A stretch of 64,000 nucleotides of DNA, taken from positions 496,001-560,000 of the forward strand of contig CBFHKZ010000001.1 in NCBI GenBank assembly GCA_965656545.1, given 5' to 3'. This stretch comes from UBA7446 sp965656545 (lineage in GTDB: Bacteria > Bacteroidota > Bacteroidia > Flavobacteriales > Flavobacteriaceae). The notes beneath the pieces are model-generated. The model searched no databases and was not told the origin of the DNA. It saw only the letters and a list, made by a program, of their open reading frames with translations. Shown piece by piece: positions 18,245-26,813 of this stretch (position 1 is the first letter of the stretch; each line of letters opens with the position of its first letter). The position numbers were made by a program, and so were the translations under genes.

Positions 18245-19722
18245 GACATCAAGGTATAGCTGGTGCCGTCTTTACCGTCTTTGAGTTGAATTCCTTTTTC
18301 CAATAGGGCATCGCGAATGCGATCTGAAGTTGCAAAATCTTTGGACGCTCTGGCTTGATTACGCATTTCAATAAGCACATCTAACGCTTTGTCCAAAAAG
18401 GCATTGTCTTCTTTTGATGAGGCGTCTAGTGTTAGTCCCAAAACATCGAAAACAAAGGCGTCAATGGTTTTTTGTAATGTTTCTATATCGGCAGCTGTTA
18501 ATTTTTCTTCCCCCTCATTTACACGATGGATAAGCTTAACGGTTTCGAACAACTCAGCAATCAATACCGGACTATTGAAATCATCGTTCATGGCGTCGTA
18601 AAAAGCTTGAATAGATGTACTTATGTCCACACTACTCTCATTACTTTGTGGTAGCTGCGACAGCAGTTTAATGCCGTTGATAAGGCGGTTGTACCCTTTT
18701 TCAGCAGCTTCAAGGGCGTCGCTACTCAAATCCAACACACTTCTATAATGCGCTTGCAGCATAAAAAACTTGGCCACATCAGGTGAGAAAGGTTTTGATA
18801 GTAATGCATTTGACCCATCAAAAAGTTCGTTTGGCAATATGTTGTTTCCTGTGGATTTTGCCATTTTCTTCCCGTTAAGGGTAAGCATGTTGGCGTGCAT
18901 CCATGTGTTTACAGGATTCTTTTTGTTCACTGCTTTGGCTTGTGCTATTTCACATTCGTGATGAGGAAACTTTAAGTCCATACCGCCTCCGTGAATGTCA
19001 AACTGATCTCCCAAATACTTTGTACTCATGGCCGTACATTCCAAATGCCATCCTGGAAAACCATCACCCCAAGGAGAAGGCCAGCGCATGATGTGCTGTG
19101 GCTCCGCTTTTTTCCACAAGGCAAAATCTTGCGGTGCTTTTTTCTCGCTTTGACCAGAGAGTGCACGGGTATTGTGAATCATGTCCTCAAGTTTACGTCC
19201 ACTCAAGGCTCCATAGGTATTGGTGGTATTGAATTTTTCAACATCAAAATATACCGAACCGTTGACTTCGTAAGCGTATCCAGATGCGATTATTTCTTTG
19301 ACAATTTCTATTTGCTCAATAATGTGTCCCGTTGCTGTGGGTTCTATGTTTGGTGCAAGCGTATTAAAGGCAGCAAGAGTTTTATGAAAATCAACGGTGT
19401 AGCGTTGCACCACTTCCATGGGCTCTATTTGCTCCAAACGCGCCTTTTTAGATATGCGATCTTCGCCTTCGTCTGCATCGTGCTCCAAGTGTCCTGCATC
19501 AGTTATGTTGCGCACATAACGTACCGAATAACCCAAATGCTTGAGGTAACGAAAGACCAAATCAAAGGAAATAAAAGTGCGGCAATTGCCCAGGTGCACA
19601 TTGCTGTAAACGGTTGGCCCGCAAACATACATGCCCACATGTTTGTCTTCAATGGGTACGAATTGCTCTTTCTTTCCACTTAAGGAATTGAAAATATACA
19701 GCGATGATGTTGTTTCGCTCAT
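18241..19722 (-). CDS. cysS: Cysteinyl-tRNA synthetase
   Basis: Class I synthetase that charges tRNA-Cys. The HIGH-type motif is VHLGNCRTF, preceded by the zinc Cys in YVCGPTVYS; further zinc ligands are in the HLECTAMS and HHECEIAQ regions. The KMSKS-type loop is KKMAKSTGN near residue 271. The length of 493 residues is normal. It is the second gene of a minus-strand run after folE (3-base gap) and is coupled to yidD. Confidence 0.96.
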   Translation of the reverse strand: MSETTSSLYIFNSLSGKKEQFVPIEDKHVGMYVCGPTVYSNVHLGNCRTFISFDLVFRYLKHLGYSVRYVRNITDAGHLEHDADEGEDRISKKARLEQIEPMEVVQRYTVDFHKTLAAFNTLAPNIEPTATGHIIEQIEIVKEIIASGYAYEVNGSVYFDVEKFNTTNTYGALSGRKLEDMIHNTRALSGQSEKKAPQDFALWKKAEPQHIMRWPSPWGDGFPGWHLECTAMSTKYLGDQFDIHGGGMDLKFPHHECEIAQAKAVNKKNPVNTWMHANMLTLNGKKMAKSTGNNILPNELFDGSNALLSKPFSPDVAKFFMLQAHYRSVLDLSSDALEAAEKGYNRLINGIKLLSQLPQSNESSVDISTSIQAFYDAMNDDFNSPVLIAELFETVKLIHRVNEGEEKLTAADIETLQKTIDAFVFDVLGLTLDASSKEDNAFLDKALDVLIEMRNQARASKDFATSDRIRDALLEKGIQLKDGKDGTSYTLMS

Positions 19723-19725
19723 GCG

Positions 19726-20418
19726 TTAAAAGGAGGTGTCAAGGTTTAGATAACCTAAAAATTCTTTCTTTACGTCTGGATTTTTAAAGGCGCCACCAAA
19801 TTCAGCTGTTACCGTGCTGCTGTCAATATCCCGTATTCCACGTGCATTCACACACAGGTGTTTTGCATCAATCACACAGGCAACGTCGTCGGTGTTTAAT
19901 ACCTCTTGCAGCGATTTAACAACTTGCAGCGTTAGGCGTTCTTGTACTTGCGGACGCTTAGCAAAGTAGTCTACAAGGCGGTTCATTTTTGATAAGCCCA
20001 CCACGGTGCCATTTGAGATGTAGGCCACGTGTGCTTTTCCAACTATGGGGAGCAAATGGTGCTCACAAGTAGAGTAGAGGGTGATGTTTTTTTCTACCAG
20101 CATCTCTCCGTATTTGTATTTGTTGTCAAAGGTTGAAGCACTGGGTTTGTTGTCTGGGTGAAGACCAGCAAAAAGTTCGTTGACAAACATTTTGGCAACG
20201 CGCTTGGGAGTTCCTTCCATACTGTCATCAGTCAGATCCATACCAAGCGTTTCCAAAATACGTTTAACGTCTTGCTCTATTTTATTTATTTTTTCTTCAT
20301 CGGATAATTCAAACGCATCTTCACGCAATGGCGTGTTGATGTTACCACTTAAATGGTCATCATGAATATCCTCTAGCGTTTCTTTGAGCAATCGGTCAAA
20401 TTTCATAGCATCTTTCAT
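19726..20418 (-). CDS. folE: GTP cyclohydrolase I
   Basis: Converts GTP to 7,8-dihydroneopterin triphosphate, the first step of folate and related pterin synthesis. The zinc site is formed by Cys and His in STCEHHLLPIVG and by Cys in DAKHLCVNARG. The catalytic stretch KMNRLVDYFAKRPQVQERLT is intact. The product has 230 residues; ATGs at 20418 and 20406 are both plausible, and a -7 box ends 7 bases ahead of the first. It heads the run folE-cysS-yidD-lgt. The pathway is also served by folP at 33202-34029. Confidence 0.95.
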   Translation of the reverse strand: MKDAMKFDRLLKETLEDIHDDHLSGNINTPLREDAFELSDEEKINKIEQDVKRILETLGMDLTDDSMEGTPKRVAKMFVNELFAGLHPDNKPSASTFDNKYKYGEMLVEKNITLYSTCEHHLLPIVGKAHVAYISNGTVVGLSKMNRLVDYFAKRPQVQERLTLQVVKSLQEVLNTDDVACVIDAKHLCVNARGIRDIDSSTVTAEFGGAFKNPDVKKEFLGYLNLDTSF

Positions 20419-20425
20419 AAGAGTA

Positions 20426-20433
20426 CAAAGATA
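20426..20433 (-). promoter_or_regulatory. Promoter -7 box for folE operon
   Basis: TATCTTTG on the minus strand fits TAnnTTTG and lies 7 bases before the folE ATG. Confidence 0.55.
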
Positions 20434-20457
20434 CTACATTCGTAAAAATTAAACTTT

Positions 20458-21972
20458 TTAGAAGCGAACGTTGTAGGTAAGCACTACCTGACCCGCATTT
20501 TCGTTTATGCTAGCACTGTCTGTTAGGCCTGTGTAATAGAGCTGTTGGGCATATTCTTGTGTGCTTTTTGTGTAGGCCAAATCTAGTGAACCACTCCCAA
20601 AGCGAATTCCCATTCCAAGTGAAAACCCGCTAAAATCATCCATGATTGCCTTGTTTTTATACGGACTTTGCTCTTGCCAATACCCTGCGCGAAGGCTTAA
20701 GTCTCCAATACGACCCTCTCCACCCACACGTAAATAAGTAGCATCGTCAAGCGTTTTATTTATATCGCTATTTAAGGCATTGGTGTCTTCAGCATAGGGT
20801 AACTTAACACTAGAGGAGCCGTAATTTTTCTTCCCATAATCCACACTTAAGATTCCTTTTTTGCCCAAAACAAGTGCTGCACTTCCTTGAACTTTACCAG
20901 CAGTTTTAAATTTGTAAGGACCATTTAAATTTACAATGTTTGGATAAATGGCCGCACGCTGTGTTTCACCAGTTGAATCTATGTAATTTGTTTCTAAGCC
21001 CTCAGTGTATTCGTCCTCAAGTTCATAATAGGTAGGACTGGTGTAGTTTGCCCCAAACCGCAACATATCTGTAGCCTTAAAGATAGCACCAAACTGAAAT
21101 GAAACCCCTGTGCCAAACGTATTGAGGTCTTGTTGTAGGAACGCTTGGGATAGACTGCTTGCGTTATCTAAATACCTGTCTGAGGTTGCTTTGTAGGCAG
21201 CATAATCAATAGCGTAAATATTTAAATTGAACCCTAATGAAAGTTGTTTCATATAACGACCACTAAAATTCAGTGTGTAGAGCTGCTGTTGACCTGACGT
21301 GTTGTATTCGTGCGTCTGATCGATACCTCCACCAACAAGACCATCTGCTATGTATGTATCATTCACACCATCATATGTTATAGCATAGGTGTAAAGTCCC
21401 ATGTATGCCTGCTGTGTGGCATATCCAAACCTACTTCCCAAAAAGGCATATTCGTCATCAGTATTGTTGTTAAAATCAAATGTGTTAAAAGAAATACCAC
21501 TGGCGTTTTGTAAAAAATAGTCTTCGAGACCCCTGTTGAAATTCGTGCCTTTTGCAAAAAGGTTTTTATCAAAGTTATTGACGGTTTGTGTATTAAAACC
21601 AAATGCGACCTTGTCCCATTTACTAGAAGGATTGGCAAGTACCAGAACAAACCCTGCTTGGCTGATATCAAAAGATGATTTTTCAGCATTACTAAATCCC
21701 CCAAGGTAGTTGGCATCTGTTGAAAACGACTGCACGCCCATGGTAGCGCCAGCCTCATTAAAAGCAAATACACTTGATCCGGCGGGGTTGTTTGATATAG
21801 ATGATAAATCCCCACCAAGTGCCCCAAAAGCACCCCCCATGGCTTGGTAGCGTGCAGACCCGTTTAGTTGTTCTGAGGCATACCTAGCAACCTCACCAAC
21901 AGATTGAGCTAACACAATACTACTTGTTAGTAGGGCGCTAAAAATCAATGCAAATAACTTTATCTTTTTCAT
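20458..21972 (-). CDS. FadL/OmpP1/TodX-family outer membrane transporter
   Basis: Outer membrane beta-barrel of the hydrophobic-compound uptake family. A signal peptide ending near LTSSIVLAQS is followed by a plug-like start with YQAMGGAFGALGGDLSSISNNPAG, the hallmark of flavobacterial OmpP1 proteins (asparagine-proline motif). The rest alternates short hydrophobic strands and ends in a barrel-type C-terminus VVLTYNVRF with terminal Phe. The 504-residue length fits. It follows the lipoprotein gene 22020-23024 by 47 bases on the same strand, so both may be cotranscribed. The substrate is unknown; long-chain fatty acids are the family default. Confidence 0.87.
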   Translation of the reverse strand: MKKIKLFALIFSALLTSSIVLAQSVGEVARYASEQLNGSARYQAMGGAFGALGGDLSSISNNPAGSSVFAFNEAGATMGVQSFSTDANYLGGFSNAEKSSFDISQAGFVLVLANPSSKWDKVAFGFNTQTVNNFDKNLFAKGTNFNRGLEDYFLQNASGISFNTFDFNNNTDDEYAFLGSRFGYATQQAYMGLYTYAITYDGVNDTYIADGLVGGGIDQTHEYNTSGQQQLYTLNFSGRYMKQLSLGFNLNIYAIDYAAYKATSDRYLDNASSLSQAFLQQDLNTFGTGVSFQFGAIFKATDMLRFGANYTSPTYYELEDEYTEGLETNYIDSTGETQRAAIYPNIVNLNGPYKFKTAGKVQGSAALVLGKKGILSVDYGKKNYGSSSVKLPYAEDTNALNSDINKTLDDATYLRVGGEGRIGDLSLRAGYWQEQSPYKNKAIMDDFSGFSLGMGIRFGSGSLDLAYTKSTQEYAQQLYYTGLTDSASINENAGQVVLTYNVRF

Positions 21973-22019
21973 CTCTTTATTTTTTAATTTTTCTAAAACT
22001 CTATTGAATCCAAGCTGAT

Positions 22020-23024
22020 TTATCTTCTTCTAGATGAGCCAGAGGAACTTCGAGAGGAACTGCTTGAAGTTGACCTTGTTGAACTACTAGGTGCTGAACG
22101 TCTGTAACTTGAGTTCGAGGAAGAGGAGGAGCTTCTGTAACTGGAATTATTTGATGAGGTAGAACTTTCATCACTATACCTTCTTGTCGTCCTGCTGTTT
22201 TGACTTGAGTTTGTATTGCTACCCGAGTCGTTATAACGCTGTGTGGTATTGTTGCCCGAAACACGTCTTGTTGTTGTGGTACCTCGTGCGTTTGTGCGTC
22301 GTTGGGTGTTGTTGTTGGAAACACCTGTACGATTGTCTGCGCTGCTTCTAGTCCTGTTGGTGAGGTTTGTTCTAGAGAACCCTCTGCTGCCATTCAGCCT
22401 GCTGTACCTAACGGGAGTATAGTATGCTCGATTCATACCGGGTCTGTAGTAGGGATTGTTATATCCCCAGTTGTTCCAGCCGGGTCTGTAATACGGATTT
22501 CTATAACCCCAGCGGTAAGGATTGTAAAAAGGATGGTGATTATATGTAAAATACCACGGGTGATAATTATAACCCCAAAATGATGAACGCCCAAATGTGT
22601 ATGGCGCATTGTACCAGTCCCAGCCCATATTCCAACCAAATGGTCTGTTGTAAATTACATTGATGTTGACTCTGTCTACTTGATCTCCCCATGAGCCATG
22701 TGCTTGGTAGTTGCCAGCACTGCTTTGCTGTGGGGTCGCATCTTGATATTGATCAACGTCTGTGAACATATAATCGTTTTGAACGCCTTGAGAAGCTTTA
22801 TCAGCAAAATAATTTTTGTAATAAGAGCCGTTGTTTTGCTGGGCGTTGTTATTCACAGGAGCAGCAACTTGTCTGGGCTGCTGTACAACTTCATCGTCAT
22901 AGATGCCATCGCCGTAGTAAGAAACGGTCTGATAGCCACTACAGCCCGTAAGAAATAGCGCCAATAGTACTATTGAAAAAGGAACAGAACTTCTGATTAA
23001 GCCGGGTTGTAAAAAAGTACGCAT
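22020..23024 (-). CDS. Unknown lipoprotein with Ser/Arg/Asn-rich tail
   Basis: The signal peptide ends in LFLTGC, a clear lipobox, so the mature protein is probably lipid-anchored in the envelope. The middle (about residues 105-210) is rich in Tyr, Trp, Asn, Pro and Gly, with repeated NPYYRPG-like units. The last 120 residues are a low-complexity run of Ser, Arg, Asn and Thr ending RSSSGSSRRR. No catalytic motif is seen. It is divergent from proS, with overlapping promoters, and lies ahead of the FadL-type gene. Similar uncharacterised proteins exist in related bacteria; the function is unknown. Confidence 0.8.
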   Translation of the reverse strand: MRTFLQPGLIRSSVPFSIVLLALFLTGCSGYQTVSYYGDGIYDDEVVQQPRQVAAPVNNNAQQNNGSYYKNYFADKASQGVQNDYMFTDVDQYQDATPQQSSAGNYQAHGSWGDQVDRVNINVIYNRPFGWNMGWDWYNAPYTFGRSSFWGYNYHPWYFTYNHHPFYNPYRWGYRNPYYRPGWNNWGYNNPYYRPGMNRAYYTPVRYSRLNGSRGFSRTNLTNRTRSSADNRTGVSNNNTQRRTNARGTTTTRRVSGNNTTQRYNDSGSNTNSSQNSRTTRRYSDESSTSSNNSSYRSSSSSSNSSYRRSAPSSSTRSTSSSSSRSSSGSSRRR

Positions 23025-23047
23025 GACACAAAGTTTAAATTAACACT

Positions 23048-23065
23048 CAAATTTAAGTAGTTTTG
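23048..23065. promoter_or_regulatory. Overlapping divergent promoters (lipoprotein / proS)
   Basis: TAAATTTG on the minus strand (23055-23048) and TAGTTTTG on the plus strand (23058-23065) both fit TAnnTTTG and are only 2 bases apart. They would drive the lipoprotein gene (ATG at 23024) and proS (ATG at 23105). RNA polymerase probably cannot occupy both at once. Confidence 0.6.
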
Positions 23066-23104
23066 CACTACAACACACAAAAAATCAAAAGTTGTGCCAA
23101 ACTT

Positions 23105-24583
23105 ATGGGTAAACATTTAACAACACGAGCCGAGGACTATTCAAAATGGTATAACGAACTCGTTGTAAAAGCCGATTTAGCAGAAACTTCCGCCGTTAGA
23201 GGCTGTATGGTCATCAAGCCTTATGGCTATGCGATTTGGGAACGTATGCAAGCCATATTGGATAAAAGATTTAAAGAAACAGGACATAGTAACGCCTACT
23301 TCCCACTGTTTGTTCCTAAGAGCTTGTTTGAAGCAGAGGAGCAAAACGCCGAGGGTTTTGCCAAAGAATGTGCTGTAGTAACACACTATCGCCTTGAAAA
23401 TGATCCAGACAAGCCCGGAAAACTCCGCGTTGACCCCAAGGCAAAACTAGAAGAAGAGCTTATTGTACGTCCCACAAGTGAGGCCATTATTTGGAACACC
23501 TATAAAAACTGGATTCAATCCTATCGTGACTTACCCATTTTGCTCAATCAGTGGGCCAATGTGGTGCGTTGGGAAATGCGTACCCGATTGTTCTTGCGCA
23601 CGGCAGAGTTTTTATGGCAAGAAGGGCACACTGCCCACGCCACAGAAGCAGAAGCACTAGACGAAGCAAAACAAATGAACCAAGTCTATGCTGATTTTGT
23701 AGAGCAGCATATGGCCATTCCTGTCATACAAGGCGTTAAATCTGCTGCTGAACGCTTTGCTGGTGCAGTAGAAACCTATTGTATTGAGGCACTTATGCAA
23801 GATGGAAAAGCCTTGCAAGCTGGCACTTCTCACTTTTTGGGACAGAATTTCGCCAAGGCATTTGATGTAAAATACGCTACCAAAGAAGGTGGTTTGGAAC
23901 ACGTTTGGGCAACCTCTTGGGGTGTGTCTACACGATTGATGGGTGCACTTATCATGACGCACAGCGACGATAATGGACTAGTCCTACCGCCAGCATTGGC
24001 ACCGCATCAAGTGGTGATCGTACCCATTTACAGGGGCGAGGAAGAACAAAAAATGGTGTCTGAAGCAGTAGCTCCCATTGTGGAAGCCCTGCGTAAAGAA
24101 GATATTCGTGTACATTTTGACAACCGCGATACCCACAAACCCGGTTTTAAGTTTAATGAATATGAACTCAAAGGGGTGCCGCTGCGTATTGGTATTGGTC
24201 CAAGAGACGTTGCCAATGGCACGGTTGAGCTTGCCCGTCGGGACACGTTAAGCAAATCAAGTGTAGCGCAAGAAGATTTGGTTGCTGAGGTGAAAACCAC
24301 ACTAGCAGCCATACAAGTTGCTTTGTTTGATCGCGCCAAGGATTATAGGGCCGAACACACCACGGCAGTTGATGATTTTGATGCTTTTAAGGAAGTTTTA
24401 GCTTCAAAAGGTGGATTTGTTGCGGCGCACTGGGATGGCACGGCTGAGACCGAATTGGCGATCAAAGAAGCGACCAAAGCAACCATCCGTTGTATTCCGA
24501 TTGACGGTAAGACGGAGCAGGGCAGTTGTGTGTACTCTGGAAAACCCTCAAATCAGCGGGTTTTATTCGCAAAAGCATACTAA
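23105..24583 (+). CDS. proS: Prolyl-tRNA synthetase (short, archaeal/eukaryotic-like type)
   Basis: Class II synthetase charging tRNA-Pro. Motif 2 and 3 regions appear as VVRWEMRTRLFLRTAEFLWQ and AWATSWGVSTR-like sequence (HVWATSWGVSTRLMG). The anticodon-binding domain begins near HQVVIVPIYRG, and the zinc-like C-terminal domain typical of this type ends the protein. It lacks the INS editing domain, giving 492 residues. The ATG at 23105 matches the family start MGKHLTTRAEDYSKWYNEL; the in-frame start 42 bases upstream adds unrelated residues and lies inside the likely leader. Confidence 0.95.
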   Translation: MGKHLTTRAEDYSKWYNELVVKADLAETSAVRGCMVIKPYGYAIWERMQAILDKRFKETGHSNAYFPLFVPKSLFEAEEQNAEGFAKECAVVTHYRLENDPDKPGKLRVDPKAKLEEELIVRPTSEAIIWNTYKNWIQSYRDLPILLNQWANVVRWEMRTRLFLRTAEFLWQEGHTAHATEAEALDEAKQMNQVYADFVEQHMAIPVIQGVKSAAERFAGAVETYCIEALMQDGKALQAGTSHFLGQNFAKAFDVKYATKEGGLEHVWATSWGVSTRLMGALIMTHSDDNGLVLPPALAPHQVVIVPIYRGEEEQKMVSEAVAPIVEALRKEDIRVHFDNRDTHKPGFKFNEYELKGVPLRIGIGPRDVANGTVELARRDTLSKSSVAQEDLVAEVKTTLAAIQVALFDRAKDYRAEHTTAVDDFDAFKEVLASKGGFVAAHWDGTAETELAIKEATKATIRCIPIDGKTEQGSCVYSGKPSNQRVLFAKAY

Positions 24584-24595
24584 TCAAAATATATG

Positions 24596-24626
24596 TTGCA
24601 AGTTTGTTAGGTATCATATAAATTTG
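24596..24626 (+). promoter_or_regulatory. Promoter for tRNA-Glu
   Basis: TTG at 24596-24598, a 20-base spacer and TAAATTTG at 24619-24626 match the Bacteroidota promoter. The tRNA starts 19 bases downstream, and rpsT is probably on the same transcript. Confidence 0.65.
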
Positions 24627-24644
24627 CACCTCGTTAATCCGAAG

Positions 24645-24716
24645 GGCCCGTTCGTCTATCGGCTAGGACGCCAGGTTTTCATCCTGGTAAGAGGGGTTCG
24701 ATTCCCCTACGGGCTA
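24645..24716 (+). tRNA. tRNA-Glu (anticodon TTC)
   Basis: A 72-nt cloverleaf. The acceptor stem GGCCCGT/ACGGGCT closes with a G-U at the first pair. The anticodon stem CCAGG/CCTGG holds the loop TTTTCAT with TTC at 24678-24680. The T-arm GGGG-TTCGATT-CCCC is intact. CCA is not encoded. It lies 13 bases before rpsT. Confidence 0.96.
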
Positions 24717-24729
24717 CTAAACATAAACT

Positions 24730-24981
24730 ATGGCAAATCATAAATCCGCCTTAAAAAGAATTCGTTCAAACGAAACCAAGCGTCAGCGTAATCGTTTTCA
24801 GCACAAAACAACGCGTAACGCCATTCGTGATTTCAAAGCATTGGAAAAAAAGAAAGAAGCTGAAAAGCAGTTTCCTCTTGTTGTTTCCATGATTGATAAG
24901 TTGGCAAAAAACAACATCATTCACGATAACAAAGCAGCTAACCTAAAGTCTAAGCTCACCAAGCACTTGGGAGCGCTTTAA
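24730..24981 (+). CDS. rpsT: 30S ribosomal protein S20
   Basis: Basic 83-residue protein of the small subunit. It starts MANHKSALKRIRSNETKRQR, the typical S20 N-terminus that binds 16S rRNA, and continues as a Lys/Arg-rich three-helix bundle (RNAIRDFKALE, then AANLKSKLTKHL near the end). It follows tRNA-Glu by 13 bases and is closed by a clear terminator, so the two probably form one transcript. Confidence 0.97.
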   Translation: MANHKSALKRIRSNETKRQRNRFQHKTTRNAIRDFKALEKKKEAEKQFPLVVSMIDKLAKNNIIHDNKAANLKSKLTKHLGAL

Positions 24982-25005
24982 TACAGCTTTACATATTTAT
25001 TGAAA

Positions 25006-25032
25006 GGTATCCATATATGGATGCCTTTTTTT
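25006..25032 (+). terminator. Terminator after rpsT
   Basis: GGTATCCAT (25006-25014) pairs with ATGGATGCC (25017-25025) with one G-U pair, followed by seven Ts. The next 245 bases to the DUF4349 gene hold no gene that I can see, only two short hairpins (CGCTTTAGCG and CGCCTTTGGCG types). Confidence 0.85.
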
Positions 25033-25277
25033 GTGCCCTAATATTTTTTACTAATTTAGTGGTGAACAACATACCTCGCTTTAGCGGGAACCCAAATCTG
25101 TTCTACTACCGATAACCTATAACTTCGCTTTTTGAGCATATTTTTTGGGAACGTTGGTCTCGCCTTTGGCGGACATTTCACGGCTATAATTGATGCATTG
25201 GTGGAGCTGTACCTTTTAGCAAATGAAACGATATTTTAAAAAACAAATCTTATTGAACCCTTAATAAAACTAAAATT

Positions 25278-26141
25278 ATGAAAAGGATAATACCACTTAT
25301 GTTAATTGCAATCTTGATAAGTTCCTGTCGCCCAGCGCAATCTGATGCTAACTCTTTTATGCTCGCTAATGTTGAAATGGACGACGAGCGTGTTCCGGCT
25401 GCGAGACAAGTGATGAATAGTCCATTACCAACAGCCACACCTCCAATGGAGAAAAATGCAACAAAGACGAAGAAAATCATCAAAGATGGGCGAATAGCAA
25501 TCGAAGTTCAAGAATTGGAAAAAACGAAATCTAGTATTGATTCTTTAATCTCAAAACATGACGGTTACTACGCAAATGAAAAACTGAATAATTCGAATTG
25601 GGAAACAGCTTATATTCTTAAGATAAGGATTCCTAGTGTGCACTTTGAGCAATTAATTGCGGGCATAGAGAAAGGTTCTGGAGAAATTAAATTTAAAGAA
25701 ATAAATGCGCGTGACGTAACAGATCAGTTTATTGATTTGGAAACTAGACTTGCAAACAAAAAGAATTATCTAAAAAAGTATAATGACCTGTTAAAACAAG
25801 CAAAAACGGTAAAAGATATTCTTGAAATTCAAGAGAATGTGAGAGGAATAGAAGAAGAAATAGAGAGCACAACAGGTAGACTAAAATATTTGGGTGATTT
25901 AGTTGCGTATAGCACGCTTGATTTGGAAATCTCAAAGCCCAAAGATTATAAATACCAACCACAAAAAAGAGATAAGCTTTCTAAACGATTAATACATTCT
26001 TTGACAAAAGGATGGTATGGATTTGTTGATTTTTTAGTACTAATGGTAAATATTTGGCCATTCTGGATATTTGCTATTCTAGTTTTTTACAGTCTAAAAA
26101 AATATCGGAAAAGTAAAAAGCCAAGGGGTAATTGGGCGTAA
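25278..26141 (+). CDS. DUF4349 lipoprotein with coiled coil and C-terminal helix
   Basis: The signal peptide ends in LISSC, a lipobox. The body matches the DUF4349 pattern: KIIKDGRIAIEVQELEKTK, then VPSVHFEQL-like strand segments and a long charged coiled coil around residues 155-205 (DQFIDLETRLANKKNYLKKY through VRGIEEEIES). A membrane helix near residues 250-272 and a basic tail end the 287 residues. The domain is common in bacteria and is thought to be an envelope protein, with no established reaction. It precedes a small amidase gene by 95 bases, so a shared envelope role is possible. Confidence 0.85.
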   Translation: MKRIIPLMLIAILISSCRPAQSDANSFMLANVEMDDERVPAARQVMNSPLPTATPPMEKNATKTKKIIKDGRIAIEVQELEKTKSSIDSLISKHDGYYANEKLNNSNWETAYILKIRIPSVHFEQLIAGIEKGSGEIKFKEINARDVTDQFIDLETRLANKKNYLKKYNDLLKQAKTVKDILEIQENVRGIEEEIESTTGRLKYLGDLVAYSTLDLEISKPKDYKYQPQKRDKLSKRLIHSLTKGWYGFVDFLVLMVNIWPFWIFAILVFYSLKKYRKSKKPRGNWA

Positions 26142-26236
26142 CGATGTAAAATATTCAGAAAATTTAATGCACTCCTTTGGTGTTTTTTTAGGTGATTTAA
26201 GATGACATCATAGCGTTTAGTAAAAATAATGACAAC

Positions 26237-26758
26237 GTGAAAAAAAGCTGGATTATACTTATTTCATTTGCCTTTATGGTTTTTCTAGCGCTCTCATATT
26301 GGTCGAATAGATGGAATTATATTGTAATTCATCATAGTGCTGGAAGTTATGGCAATATAGAACACCTTCAAGAGATTCATGATCAAAGGCAATCCAAGGA
26401 GCCTATCCATGCGATTTCATATCATTATATTATTGGAAACGGGAATGGGATGGAAGATGGAAAAATTGATAGTGATCTTAGAAAAAAATATAATCTGTGG
26501 GGAGTGCATCTAACCAAAAATAATTGGAATCTAAATTTTAGAGGATTAGGGATATGTCTTATTGGAAATCTAGACCACAAAGAAATGACACAAAAGCAAT
26601 ATGAAAGCCTATTGAGGCTTACAAAACAACTAATGAAGAAATACGATATTGACTTAAAAAACGTAGCATTTCACGGAAAATTAGATGGAGAGGCAACTAA
26701 ATGCCCTGGAAAATACTTTCCTTATAACCGTTTTAAAGAAGAACTAAACAATCAATAA
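26237..26758 (+). CDS. N-acetylmuramoyl-L-alanine amidase (Amidase_2/PGRP fold)
   Basis: Zinc amidase expected to cleave the bond between MurNAc and L-Ala in peptidoglycan. The N-terminal hydrophobic helix (about residues 5-23) could be a signal anchor or signal peptide. Zinc ligands are visible in YIVIHHSAG (His), FHGKLDGEATKCPG (His and Cys). YHYIIGNGNGMEDGKI is the usual substrate-groove region. The product has 173 residues, a single minimal domain. The start codon at 26237 is ATG-independent: the reading begins GTG in AACGTGAAAAAAAGC. It is convergent with rho across a shared terminator. Confidence 0.87.
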   Translation: MKKSWIILISFAFMVFLALSYWSNRWNYIVIHHSAGSYGNIEHLQEIHDQRQSKEPIHAISYHYIIGNGNGMEDGKIDSDLRKKYNLWGVHLTKNNWNLNFRGLGICLIGNLDHKEMTQKQYESLLRLTKQLMKKYDIDLKNVAFHGKLDGEATKCPGKYFPYNRFKEELNNQ

Positions 26759-26763
26759 CCAAC

Positions 26764-26793
26764 AAAAAAGGCGTCCATTCGGACGCCTTTTTT
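26764..26793. terminator. Bidirectional terminator (amidase / rho)
   Basis: Six As, the stem GGCGTCC/GGACGCC with loop ATTC, then six Ts. The symmetrical A and T runs allow termination of both convergent genes. Confidence 0.9.
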
Positions 26794-26813
26794 AATGTAT
26801 GTAAGCAAATGGC

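Noticed and set aside
18991..19683. 230-codon open frame on the plus strand opposite cysS
   Set aside because: It is the antisense of a clear cysteinyl-tRNA synthetase and shows no family features, signal or sensible composition.
24982..25277. Possible small RNA between rpsT and the DUF4349 gene
   Set aside because: Apart from the rpsT terminator there are only two very short stems and no promoter box in a convincing place.
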